Of a DNA stretch of 64,000 nucleotides, positions 35,685-43,322 are shown in pieces. The notes below the pieces were generated by a model, which searched no databases, was not told where the DNA came from, and saw nothing but the letters and a program-made list of their open reading frames with translations. Each line of letters starts with the position of its first letter. Within the stretch, counting starts at the first letter, position 1. This DNA comes from an uncultured delta proteobacterium. GTDB lineage: Bacteria > Myxococcota_A > Polyangia > Polyangiales > Polyangiaceae. The position numbers and the translations under genes were made by a program. The stretch is from assembly GCA_903892415.1 (NCBI GenBank), contig CAITIQ010000291.1, positions 124,001 to 188,000 on the forward strand. Reading direction: 5' to 3'.

Positions 35685-35713
35685 TTGCGGCTTGACGCCC
35701 CGGTTGTTAGGCA
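35685..35713 (+). promoter_or_regulatory. candidate promoter of the HU gene
   Basis: TTGCGG, a 17-nt spacer and TAGGCA, giving a leader of about 50 nt that carries the ribosome-binding site. The -35 match is poor; the -10 is identical to that of the esterase promoter. Confidence 0.3.
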
Positions 35714-35760
35714 TCGCCCTCGAATTGGGCGGGTGCTCCCCGCCCCACGCTATTTCTTCA

Positions 35761-35766
35761 AGGAGG
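35761..35766 (+). promoter_or_regulatory. strong ribosome-binding site deciding the HU start
   Basis: AGGAGG lies 5 nt before the ATG at 35772, which fixes this start over the upstream in-frame codons from 35628. It contrasts with the many genes here that lack a Shine-Dalgarno sequence. Confidence 0.85.
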
Positions 35767-35771
35767 ATCTG

Positions 35772-36086
35772 ATGGCCGGTGCGAAATTGACGAAGCCCCA
35801 ATTCATTGCGGCGGTGGCCGAAAAGTCCGGCCTTGATAAGCGGCAAGTGAACGCGGTCTTCGACGCACTCACCGCCCTCATCAAGGATCAGCTCGGGGCG
35901 AACGGGCCGGGCGAGGTTGCGGTGCTCAATCTGCTGAAGCTCAAGGTCAAAGTCGCCGCTGCGACACCTGAGACTCAGAAGCAAAATCCGTTCACTAAGG
36001 AGATGCAGACGGTGAAAGCCAAACCTGCCTCCCGCAAGGTGAAGGCCACGGCGATGAAGGGTCTCAAGGACCTCGTCGCAGGCTGA
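35772..36086 (+). CDS. HU-family DNA-binding protein
   Basis: A 104-residue basic protein. The N-terminus KLTKPQFIAAVAEKSGLDKRQV and the following helices match the HU/IHF dimerisation body; the arm region (NPFTKEMQTVKAKPASRKVKAT) is present, slightly altered, with a Lys-rich end. It should bind and bend DNA non-specifically as a nucleoid protein, in the cytoplasm. It is longer than classic HU (about 90) and lacks the usual GRNP arm tip, so it belongs to a divergent subgroup. The strong ribosome-binding site and the perfect terminator after it suggest a highly expressed single-gene transcript. Confidence 0.85.
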   Translation: MAGAKLTKPQFIAAVAEKSGLDKRQVNAVFDALTALIKDQLGANGPGEVAVLNLLKLKVKVAAATPETQKQNPFTKEMQTVKAKPASRKVKATAMKGLKDLVAG

Positions 36087-36098
36087 ACTATCCGGAAC

Positions 36099-36150
36099 GC
36101 TCGGAGTTGCAGGATGGCCAACGGCCCCTCAACTCCGAGCTTTTTATTTT
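36099..36150 (+). terminator. intrinsic terminator of the HU gene
   Basis: GCTCGGAGTTG at 36099-36109 pairs perfectly with CAACTCCGAGC at 36130-36140, an 11-bp stem, followed by TTTTTATTTT. This is a textbook rho-independent terminator. The convergent gene starts its stop codon at 36155. Confidence 0.9.
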
Positions 36151-36154
36151 GTGG

Positions 36155-37381
36155 CTAGCGACGGCGTTCCTCGACCGAGTTGCCCGAAAAGCTTATCAGC
36201 CCGACTCCTCCAGCGGCGGTGCCGACGTAGCCCGCGTCGGTCATGTACAGCTCCACAAATGGGCGCCCCAGCAGTTTGAAGCTGAAAGTTTGGTGGTTGT
36301 TCAAGGCCTCGAGGCCAATCTCGGCCAACAGTCGTACCGTCCCATAGGTTGGGGAGCTCGCGCCCAGGTCATCGTCTACGTCGTAGATGCCAAAGCCGAG
36401 GCCTGGGCCGAGCACCATTCGGATGTTTTGCTCTCCTGGGCCAAAGTTGAAGAAGACGTCGGATTGCCAATAAGCGCCAATCCCCAAAGCCGCCGCTAGG
36501 ATGGTGGTGGTGACGGGGACGCTGATGTCGAATGAGTAGTCGTCGTCGTTCAGAAAGATCTGTCCTTCTAGCGAGGCGAACGAAGCCTGCGGGATAAGGT
36601 CGTCGGAGCCATCGAAGTAGGATGCCGCTGGTATGCCATCGTCGAGGAGCACCATCACCCCGCCACTGAAACCCACGCCCAGGCCGAACACTCGTCGAGG
36701 GTAGCTTTTGCGCCATGAGCGACGCTTCTTGCTGCGCTCCTTTTGTTGCTCAGAGATTCCTTCTTCGTTGGAGGCCGATTCTGGCCGCGCGACCTCCTGA
36801 TCGGGGTCGTCAAAGTTGGGTTGCGCCGGGTCGCCGGGCGCGGGCTTGCTGGGCTCATCCGTTCGACGCACGCCGTACTTTTCGGAGCGCGGGACGACGA
36901 TGGTTAGCAACGTGCCCGCTTCGTTCTGCTTGAGGCTGAAGGTTGAAGTCGACGGCTCTCGCAGCTCGAGCACGAGGTTCGCCCCGCCTGTGGTTTGTTC
37001 CACCGTGACCGACGTGACCTGGGTCGCGAAGTACTGCGTCACCAGTGGCAGCCGATTGACCCGCTCAGGGACCGCGACTCCGCTGAGCGAGTAGACGATG
37101 CGACCTTCAACTCGCTGTTCAGTCACTTGGACTGGGCCGCGCACCTGGATTGACACCACCGAACTACCGTCACGCACCACCTCGAACCCAGGGTAATTGA
37201 CCACCGGAGGTCCTGAGGGCGTGCCCGTTACTTGCGCGCCTGCGGTGCCCGAGGTGCTGCCGTTCCAAGAACTCTCTGGCAGGTCCGTGGCGGGCTCTGT
37301 CGGCTTGTGGGCCACGGTTGCGTGACAACCCGTGAGGGCGAGGGACGTTAGAAGCGCGGGAATCCAGCGACGGGCGATCAC
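36155..37381 (-). CDS. lipoprotein with AMIN-like domain and beta-barrel-like C-terminus
   Basis: About 408 residues from a GTG at 37381. The lipobox is LALTGC (Cys19). After a Thr/Pro-rich linker there is an AMIN-like segment with repeating strands (FEVVRDGSSVVSIQV, GRIVYSLSGVAVPERVNRL, SVTVEQTTGGANLVLELREP), a domain that targets proteins to the envelope. A charged, low-complexity stretch follows (about 200-225). The rest (RRVFGLGVGFSGGVMVLL onward) has amphipathic strands like those of small outer-membrane barrels or DUF-type porins. The upstream TTG at 37417 falls inside the -35 element of a promoter that ends 6 nt before the GTG, so the GTG is the better start. Function unknown. Confidence 0.7.
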   Translation of the reverse strand: MIARRWIPALLTSLALTGCHATVAHKPTEPATDLPESSWNGSTSGTAGAQVTGTPSGPPVVNYPGFEVVRDGSSVVSIQVRGPVQVTEQRVEGRIVYSLSGVAVPERVNRLPLVTQYFATQVTSVTVEQTTGGANLVLELREPSTSTFSLKQNEAGTLLTIVVPRSEKYGVRRTDEPSKPAPGDPAQPNFDDPDQEVARPESASNEEGISEQQKERSKKRRSWRKSYPRRVFGLGVGFSGGVMVLLDDGIPAASYFDGSDDLIPQASFASLEGQIFLNDDDYSFDISVPVTTTILAAALGIGAYWQSDVFFNFGPGEQNIRMVLGPGLGFGIYDVDDDLGASSPTYGTVRLLAEIGLEALNNHQTFSFKLLGRPFVELYMTDAGYVGTAAGGVGLISFSGNSVEERRR

Positions 37382-37387
37382 GGCACG

Positions 37388-37417
37388 ATTACACCACGCA
37401 GCGAACGCGACAGCCAA
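37388..37417 (-). promoter_or_regulatory. sigma70-type promoter, start-codon proximal
   Basis: Minus strand: TTGGCT, 18-nt spacer, TGTAAT (5 of 6 matches to TATAAT), then 6 nt to the GTG at 37381. Predicted transcription start is at the start codon. Confidence 0.5.
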
Positions 37418-37468
37418 GGAACCCGTCGAGTTCGAGGTTAGCGAACCGCCGCGTCACCGAAATCTGGA

Positions 37469-37497
37469 TTGGTGAGGCCACCGCTCCGGTGTAGCTT
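37469..37497 (+). promoter_or_regulatory. sigma70-type promoter of the repeat lipoprotein, start-codon proximal
   Basis: TTGGTG at 37469-37474, 17-nt spacer, TAGCTT at 37492-37497, then 6 nt to the ATG at 37504. It forms a back-to-back pair with the promoter of the divergent gene. Confidence 0.5.
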
Positions 37498-37503
37498 CCC
37501 CTG

Positions 37504-37842
37504 ATGTCCACGATTTCTCGCTGGTTCACCGTTGCTTTCGGGGTTCTCACGGCTTGCGGGAGTTCGGACGCGCCACCAGCCGCACCCGGGCGTCCCCTCA
37601 ACCCACCGCAGGAAGACAACTCCCTCATGCAGCTGTTTGACGCTGCCTCGAGCACCCCGCAGGCTACGGCGGTCCCAACAAGCGCACCCGCCGCCACGCC
37701 AACGGCCACCCCGACCGCTTCAGTCGCGGTCACCGCAGCGCCGACGAGCAAGCCCACGGTAGCGCCGACGAGCAAGCCCACAGCGCCGACGAGCAAGCCC
37801 ACAGCGCCGACGAGCAAGCCCACGGCAGCGCCGCGGATGTAG
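37504..37842 (+). CDS. small lipoprotein with APTSKPT tandem repeats
   Basis: A 112-residue protein: signal peptide, lipobox VLTAC (Cys18), a short polar region, then a Pro/Ala/Thr/Ser-rich tail. The tail ends in four near-exact copies of APTSKPT. Such tails act as extended spacers to the cell wall or outer leaflet. There is no folded domain. It is divergent from the AMIN-like lipoprotein and convergent with the MBL hydrolase gene. Confidence 0.65.
   Translation: MSTISRWFTVAFGVLTACGSSDAPPAAPGRPLNPPQEDNSLMQLFDAASSTPQATAVPTSAPAATPTATPTASVAVTAAPTSKPTVAPTSKPTAPTSKPTAPTSKPTAAPRM
37738..37823 (+). repeat. tandem repeat, four copies of a 20-bp core
   Basis: The core GCGCCGACGAGCAAGCCCAC occurs at 37738, 37762, 37783 and 37804 without mismatch, spaced 24, 21 and 21 bp. 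The period is in frame with the coding sequence, and copy number could vary by slippage without shifting the frame. Confidence 0.9.
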
Positions 37843-37860
37843 CAAGCTAAGTGGCCCTGG

Positions 37861-38769
37861 TTAGATCGTCATTCGGGCCGGAGCCGCCCACTCTTCACCA
37901 GGGCCAAACCGGCCTTTTTCGTCCCGGACAACACGCGCCATCGCAACCTCTGGGTCGTGAGTAAAGAACAGTCGTCCCTGACGCGCCGCGAGTGCCGACA
38001 GTAGACGATCTTTCTCCTCAATCAGGCGCTCAGGGAAGCGGTCGTAGCCCATAGTGATGGGCAAGTGCATCCACGGCCGCCCTGGTACCAAGTCACCCGC
38101 AAAGACGATTGGGCCGTGCTCGCTTGGCGTCTCGAGCAGAAGCAGCCCGGGGGTATGTCCCTCGCTCAGGTGGAACTTGTAGTCCGGCCCAAGGGTTGTG
38201 GACGTGAGCCCTGTAACAACCTCAAGGCGGCCGGAACGATCGAGGAGCTGATTGAGCTCGGGAATGAAGCTCGCCTTGTCGCGTGCATGCGGGTTGCAGG
38301 CTCGCTCCCATGCTCCTTGGCCCACTACATATTGTGCTCGTTCAAACACCAGCTTTGGTGCGACCTCAGCGTCCCACGCGCTCAGCAGGCCGCCGGCGTG
38401 GTCGAAGTGGAGATGTGAAAGTACGACCACGTCAATGTCGTCGGGCTCGAGACCGAGTGAGGCCAAGTTCTCCAAGAGAACGTGGCCTGACTCCTCAACG
38501 CCGAAGCGGTCTCGCAGCTTTGGATCAAAAAAGACGCCGATTCCAGCCTCGCAAAGAATGCGTCTACGCGAAGAGGTTGCACCGGGTTGAGGTGCAGCGA
38601 ATTCTTCCTCAATCAGCATGGCGCGACAAGCAAGCGGGATGCGGTTGCGACTATCCGAGCTTATCCACCTCTCCCATAGCGGCTTGGGTGCGTTACCAAA
38701 CATGGCCCCGCCGTCGAGCCTTTGGGTGTTACCGGGCACAGAGGACACAACGCGAGACACCACGCTCAT
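37861..38769 (-). CDS. metallo-beta-lactamase-fold hydrolase
   Basis: A 302-residue cytoplasmic protein with the MBL signature [10 protein letters not shown] (HxHxDH at 119-124), a later SEGHTPG histidine near 220-226 and the bridging Asp in [12 protein letters not shown]. The layout matches broad-substrate MBL hydrolases such as lactonase-like or thioesterase-like enzymes (N-acyl-homoserine lactonase is one member type). The actual substrate cannot be told. The ATG at 38769 has TAGAAC 6 nt upstream, a possible -10. Its 5' region overlaps the sigma54-like element that faces the copper genes. Confidence 0.88.
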   Translation of the reverse strand: MSVVSRVVSSVPGNTQRLDGGAMFGNAPKPLWERWISSDSRNRIPLACRAMLIEEEFAAPQPGATSSRRRILCEAGIGVFFDPKLRDRFGVEESGHVLLENLASLGLEPDDIDVVVLSHLHFDHAGGLLSAWDAEVAPKLVFERAQYVVGQGAWERACNPHARDKASFIPELNQLLDRSGRLEVVTGLTSTTLGPDYKFHLSEGHTPGLLLLETPSEHGPIVFAGDLVPGRPWMHLPITMGYDRFPERLIEEKDRLLSALAARQGRLFFTHDPEVAMARVVRDEKGRFGPGEEWAAPARMTI

Positions 38770-38781
38770 ACGCTCGTTCTA

Positions 38782-38797
38782 TGGCACTCCACCTGCA
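38782..38797 (+). promoter_or_regulatory. sigma54-like promoter facing the copper genes
   Basis: TGGCACTCCACCTGCA has a full TGGCAC -24 block, GG-N10-GC spacing and TGCA at -12: 10 of 12 defined bases. Transcription would start near 38808, leaving a leader of about 64 nt before the HMA gene. I see no CueR-type or CsoR-type operator in this gap. Confidence 0.5.
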
Positions 38798-38871
38798 AGA
38801 GCGGTAGACCCAAACCACCGAAGGTGTGACTTGGCCGAAGGCCCGGTTGGCCCTTTGGCTTCGCACGAGTC

Positions 38872-39105
38872 ATGCAACAGATCGAGGACCAGGAGTCTAA
38901 CGTGAAGGCAAACATCCAAGTGACGGGCATGGTGTGTGACGGCTGCAAGGGGCGCGTGGAAAAGCTCCTGGCGAAGGTTCCTGATCTCAGCTCCATCGAG
39001 GTTGAGCTCGGACGGGTAACCTTGGACGCCAAGGATGACTTGGCGATTCAGGCCGCGCTCGACGCGCTACACAAGGCCAAATACGGCGCAAACGTCGAGT
39101 TATGA
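38872..39105 (+). CDS. heavy-metal-associated (HMA) domain protein, copper-chaperone-like
   Basis: A 77-residue single HMA domain. The metal-binding motif is GMVCDGCKGRV (CxxC), and the domain has the beta-alpha-beta-beta-alpha length of CopZ-type chaperones. It probably carries Cu(I) in the cytoplasm to the ATPase encoded next. A start about 10 codons later (GTG at 38902) would remove the acidic lead and give a standard CopZ length. The stop overlaps the ATG of the copper ATPase gene by 4 nt. Confidence 0.85.
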   Translation: MQQIEDQESNVKANIQVTGMVCDGCKGRVEKLLAKVPDLSSIEVELGRVTLDAKDDLAIQAALDALHKAKYGANVEL

Positions 39106-41456
39106 CCAGCCAGGCGGCAGCCAGCCGTCTGGAGCCTGAACGGCTCGAGAGCCTTCACCTTGCGGTGGATGGCATGACCTGCGGCGCGTGCAAAACCAGT
39201 GTCGAGGACGCGCTACGCGAGGCTCCCGGTGTGGCCTCGGCCTCGGTCAACTTACTTACGCGAGAGGCCGTCGTTCGTTTTGATGCAGCACAAACCAGCG
39301 CCGACCAACTGGTTGGTGTCGTGGTGGACACTGGCTACGAAGCTCGCGCGAAGCCGAAGGACGTTTCTCCGCTCGAGGAGCAGCGCGACCTCGACAAGGA
39401 TGAAAAGGCTGATTCGCGCCAAGCCACGCTCAAAGCGGTTGTGTCGCTGGGCTTGGCCTCCGCGGCGATGGTGCTCTCGATGCCATTGATGGGCGGGCAC
39501 CACTCGAGCGATCCGTTCGAGCGTTGGTTCATGACCCTCACGGACGCACCCATGCGCAGGGCTATGCCTTGGCTGTTCGCACTGCCACGAAGCGCTCTCG
39601 AGTTCACGCTCGCGCTGATTACGGCGGTGGTGGTAGTGGGCATTGGCGGCGATTTTTTTCGCAAGGCCTGGCGTGGCCTGCTGCACCGACGCAGCGACAT
39701 GAACACCTTGGTCGCGCTGGGCGCCGGGGCTGCGATTGCAGCGTCGCTGCTCTCGCTGGTGCTCTCGCAAGGTCACGGCCAAGCAACTTCCTATTGGGAA
39801 ACAGCGGTCTTCATCGTCGCTCTCGTGCTCGCAGGGAAGGCCGTCGAGGCGCGAGCGCGCGCAAAAACCTTGGGAGCGCTGCACGAGCTAACGCGCTTGG
39901 TGCCTGAGGAAGCGACGCTTGTCGGTGGCCGCACGCTCAAAGCTGTCGACTTGGTGGTGGGGGATCTCGTGCGCGTAAAGGCGTTCTCTCGCGTGGTGGC
40001 CGATGGGATCGTCGAGCAGGGAAGCAGCGCCGTGGATGAGGCCATGTTCACCGGTGAGCCTGTGCCGGTTCTCAAGACGGCGGGGGTTCGCGTGTTCGCC
40101 GGGACCATGAATGGCGGTGGTTCCCTCACCGTCCGGGTGACCGCGGGCGTCGCCTCCAGCCGTCTGTCGAGCATCGTCCGCTTGATTCGAACTGCCGGTG
40201 TTTCGCGTGCTCCCATCCAACGCATGGCCGATGCTGCGACGCGGGTGTTCGTCCCCGTGCTGTTGGGGCTCGCGCTTTTGACGGTGGCAGCCTGGCTCGT
40301 GCTCGAGCCCTCGGCACCAGCCCAGGCCTTCAACATGGGGCTCGCCGTGGTGGTGATCGCCTGCCCCTGCGCGATCGGCTTGGCCATCCCGACCGCGGTG
40401 ATGGTTGCCACGGGCCGCGCCGCAGAGCTTGGGATCCTATGGAAGGGAGGGGAGTCGCTGGAACGAGCCGCCCTTGTACGAACCGTCATCCTCGACAAGA
40501 CGGGGACCATTACGCTGGGCAAACCTGCCGTCGTGTCCGCCGTCATCAAACAAGACGGTGCTTTTGTCGCATGCTCGCTCGAAGACCCGCGTGCGAACGA
40601 GGTGTTGTTGCGCGCTGCCGCCGTTGAACGCAGCAGCGAGCATCCGCTGGCCAGCGCGATGGTTGCTGCGGCAAAGGGGAGCGCGCGCCCAGCCGCTGAC
40701 TTCGTTGCGGCTCCGGGATTGGGCGCCAGTGCGAAGGTCGATGGCCTTCGCGTTTGTGTTGGCAGCGCCGCGTTCCTTGAGACGCAAGGCGTAGCTTGCG
40801 CGCTGCACGGCGACGATCTCGACGCGATGGCGACTCGTGGTGAGACCAAGGTGTTTGTCTCGTTTGATCAGGAACTCGTGGCCGTATTCGGTGTAGTTGA
40901 TCCAGTGAAACCGTCGAGTCGCGGGGCTATCGCCTTGCTCCGCAACGTTGGTCTCGAGGTAGCGCTCCTCTCTGGAGACAATGAAGCGGCCGTCAAGCGA
41001 GTGGCTGAAGAGGTCGGCATTGACCGCTATGTCGCGGCGGCCTCGCCTGAGTCCAAGGTCGCCTTTGTTGCGTCGTTCACCCACGGAAGGGTGGCCATGG
41101 TTGGAGACGGCGTAAACGACGCTGCCGCGCTCGCACGGGCAGACCTCGGGATTGCTATGGGGGCCGGTGCGGACGTGGCGCTCGATGCGGCCGATATTGC
41201 GCTGCTCTCGAACGACCTCACGGCATTGTGCGACGTCTTCGCGTTAGCGCGCGCGGCTCGTCGGACCATGCGGCGCAATCTAGCGCTTTCGCTGGCCTAC
41301 AACTGTGCGGCGATTCCGCTCGCAGCCGGCGTTTTCTATCGCTCCTACGGAGTGGCGCTATCACCAGCCGTTGCGGCTTTGGCCATGGCCGCTAGTTCGG
41401 TCAGCGTGATGGTGTCGAGCCTGTGGCTAACGTCATTCAAGCGACAGGCGCGGTGA
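39102..41456 (+). CDS. copA: copper-translocating P1B-type ATPase
   Basis: A 784-residue P-type ATPase that exports Cu(I) across the inner membrane. One N-terminal HMA domain has GMTCGAC (about 24-30). Next come paired membrane helices, the actuator VDEAMFTGEPVPV, the CPC ion-binding motif in IACPCAIGLA near 421, the phosphorylation site DKTGTIT near 465, SEHPLASAM in the nucleotide-binding domain, and GDGVNDAAALARADLGIAMG. Length and motif order match CopA/CopB class P1B-1. Translational coupling with the HMA gene supports a copper homeostasis pair. The symbol is by family similarity. Confidence 0.94.
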   Translation: MTSQAAASRLEPERLESLHLAVDGMTCGACKTSVEDALREAPGVASASVNLLTREAVVRFDAAQTSADQLVGVVVDTGYEARAKPKDVSPLEEQRDLDKDEKADSRQATLKAVVSLGLASAAMVLSMPLMGGHHSSDPFERWFMTLTDAPMRRAMPWLFALPRSALEFTLALITAVVVVGIGGDFFRKAWRGLLHRRSDMNTLVALGAGAAIAASLLSLVLSQGHGQATSYWETAVFIVALVLAGKAVEARARAKTLGALHELTRLVPEEATLVGGRTLKAVDLVVGDLVRVKAFSRVVADGIVEQGSSAVDEAMFTGEPVPVLKTAGVRVFAGTMNGGGSLTVRVTAGVASSRLSSIVRLIRTAGVSRAPIQRMADAATRVFVPVLLGLALLTVAAWLVLEPSAPAQAFNMGLAVVVIACPCAIGLAIPTAVMVATGRAAELGILWKGGESLERAALVRTVILDKTGTITLGKPAVVSAVIKQDGAFVACSLEDPRANEVLLRAAAVERSSEHPLASAMVAAAKGSARPAADFVAAPGLGASAKVDGLRVCVGSAAFLETQGVACALHGDDLDAMATRGETKVFVSFDQELVAVFGVVDPVKPSSRGAIALLRNVGLEVALLSGDNEAAVKRVAEEVGIDRYVAAASPESKVAFVASFTHGRVAMVGDGVNDAAALARADLGIAMGAGADVALDAADIALLSNDLTALCDVFALARAARRTMRRNLALSLAYNCAAIPLAAGVFYRSYGVALSPAVAALAMAASSVSVMVSSLWLTSFKRQAR

Positions 41457-41465
41457 CCAACCCGA

Positions 41466-43322
41466 TCAACGCGCCTCGCGGAGCTGGCTTCCGAGCGTGG
41501 ACAAGCGCGCTCTAATTGACGAAGCATCACCAAGCCCACCATACGCGAAGCCCTCGTACTCGTTGAGAACGCTCTTGAGACTCCCGGTCTGCTGCTCGGT
41601 CAGCTTGCTTTGGTCCGCCTTGGCGCGAATGGTTGCGAACGTGTCCCCGACGTCCAGGGTGATGCCATGGTTGCGCAGCTCCTTCAGCAACATCGCAAGC
41701 TCGGGCATGGTCTTGTCTTCGCTGAGCACGCTCCGCTTCTTCCTTCCCCGCACCAGTCGGAGCAGTAACCAGCCGAACCCCAACACCACGAGCGCCATTG
41801 CCATCTCGAAGCCTGTTCGCCGGGCGAGCCAATCATCCGCAATCTCCCAAGTCGTTCGAACACCATCGAGCAGCGCCGGAAACCAACCGGTTTGCTCTGT
41901 GAGTTGCACCGCGGCTCGGCTGTCGACGGGCGTCGGGTCCATCGTTTCCCAGCGTTCTCCCAGCCAAATCTCGGACCAAGCGTGGGCATGACGTTCACGC
42001 ACAATGGCGTAACCAAACGGGGACTGCTCAACAACTCGATACCCGCCGATGAGGCGCGCCGGCACCTCGGCTCGCCTGGCCAACAAGGTGAAAGCAGAAG
42101 CGAAGTACTCGCAGTGCCCTTCTTTGTTGCGAAGCAGAAAGTCGATGATCGGCTCTCGACTTGCGTTCCGCTCGAAGTTTGTCGAGTAAACATAGTCGCT
42201 GAGCAAGCGACTCTTGATCATCTCGACGCGCGTGTTTGGTGGATCCGACCGCGAAACGCCCCAGCTGCGGAGCACGCTATCCAACGTGGGCTGGAGGTAG
42301 TTCGGTACAGTGAGATCCACCGCGCTGGGAGCTCTTGGTGGTGCGACGTTGCCTTTGTCGAACCACAGCCGCTTGCTGAAGAACCCCGGTGACACCCAGA
42401 GGTTGCCGTAGACGTCTCGTTCGACGACACCAGTGCTGGTCGTGATGTCGTTCGCGCCCAGCGGGACAAAGTAGCGGTCAGGTAGCGAGGAGAACTCAAG
42501 CTCAACCTCTGCGTTGAGCTTCGTGACGGGAGTTTCAACGACCTCGCGTGGTTCATTCGTTGCCTCAGCCTCCCATCGTCTGCCGTTGTAGCTGTCCCAC
42601 GTCATCCCTCGAATGAGCGAGGGCGCCTTTCCACGAACTCGTACCACCACGCGCTCCGAGTGCTCGAGGCCTGCTAGCGAGCCGAGCTCCATCGAGTCGG
42701 AGAACCCGGCGCGCGAGCGGGCCCAGCGAGCGGACAAGCGTTCAACCACCGCTTCATAGAGCTTGGGAAGAGTGAAGCTCATGCCCACCGCGAGGCCCAC
42801 GCCGAGTGAGAACCCAGCGAGCAAGACCGCTGCGTGGAACCGCGAAAAGTGGGCCAGCGGAGCTCTAGAGACGTCCTCCGTGCGAAGCGCAACGAGCGCA
42901 AAAACAATGAACGCAAAGGCCGCGATTGGAAATGTAAGCCCTTGCTGCACACGACCCGATGCAACCAACGTGCACAAGCTCGACATCAGCGTTAGCCGCA
43001 CGCCCCCTGTGTGTGGCTGCCGAAGCAAAGCGCGGAAGGATGCCAACATTGAGGTCGGCAGAGCGAAGAGAACCACAAGGTTATCGAAGGCGCCGGAGAT
43101 TGGCTGCAGCGGCGCTGTGAGTTGCGCAAGCACCAACCCGGCTATCAGCACGACAGCCGAACCCAGCGTCTCTGTTACTCGGTCCGCGGAGAGCCTCGGA
43201 CCTATGAGGACCGCGACAAAAGCGGCGAGCAGCACCACGCCGCGCATCACCTCGGACCCTGGAGGGGTCGCCAGCGCAATGGCCGCAGCCAACCCAGCAA
43301 GCGCAGCTGAACGGCTCAACAA
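41466..43322 (-). CDS. membrane transglutaminase-like protein (TgpA-type)
   Basis: A 618-residue protein from a TTG that overlaps the DUF58 stop by a few nt (TTGTTGA). Five to six N-terminal membrane helices (to about 180) are followed by a periplasmic region, then the transglutaminase core: catalytic Cys in GHCEYFASAF near 402, His in HAHAWSEIW, and Asp in MDPTP. One more membrane helix (FEMAMALVVLGFGWLLL) and a cytoplasmic C-terminal segment follow, the DUF3488/DUF4129 arrangement of TgpA. In Pseudomonas aeruginosa TgpA is essential, but its substrate is unclear. It closes the MoxR-DUF58-transglutaminase operon. Confidence 0.9.
   Translation of the reverse strand: MLSRSAALAGLAAAIALATPPGSEVMRGVVLLAAFVAVLIGPRLSADRVTETLGSAVVLIAGLVLAQLTAPLQPISGAFDNLVVLFALPTSMLASFRALLRQPHTGGVRLTLMSSLCTLVASGRVQQGLTFPIAAFAFIVFALVALRTEDVSRAPLAHFSRFHAAVLLAGFSLGVGLAVGMSFTLPKLYEAVVERLSARWARSRAGFSDSMELGSLAGLEHSERVVVRVRGKAPSLIRGMTWDSYNGRRWEAEATNEPREVVETPVTKLNAEVELEFSSLPDRYFVPLGANDITTSTGVVERDVYGNLWVSPGFFSKRLWFDKGNVAPPRAPSAVDLTVPNYLQPTLDSVLRSWGVSRSDPPNTRVEMIKSRLLSDYVYSTNFERNASREPIIDFLLRNKEGHCEYFASAFTLLARRAEVPARLIGGYRVVEQSPFGYAIVRERHAHAWSEIWLGERWETMDPTPVDSRAAVQLTEQTGWFPALLDGVRTTWEIADDWLARRTGFEMAMALVVLGFGWLLLRLVRGRKKRSVLSEDKTMPELAMLLKELRNHGITLDVGDTFATIRAKADQSKLTEQQTGSLKSVLNEYEGFAYGGLGDASSIRARLSTLGSQLREAR

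Noticed and set aside
37738..37823. CRISPR-like repeat array
   Set aside because: The spacers are only 1-4 bp and the repeats are in frame within a coding sequence.
38820..38871. CueR-type or CsoR-type copper operator
   Set aside because: Short GGCC-rich inverted repeats are present, but none fits the known dyad spacing.
39791..40849. 352-residue open frame antisense to copA
   Set aside because: Ser/Thr/Ala-rich shadow of a well-supported P-type ATPase gene.
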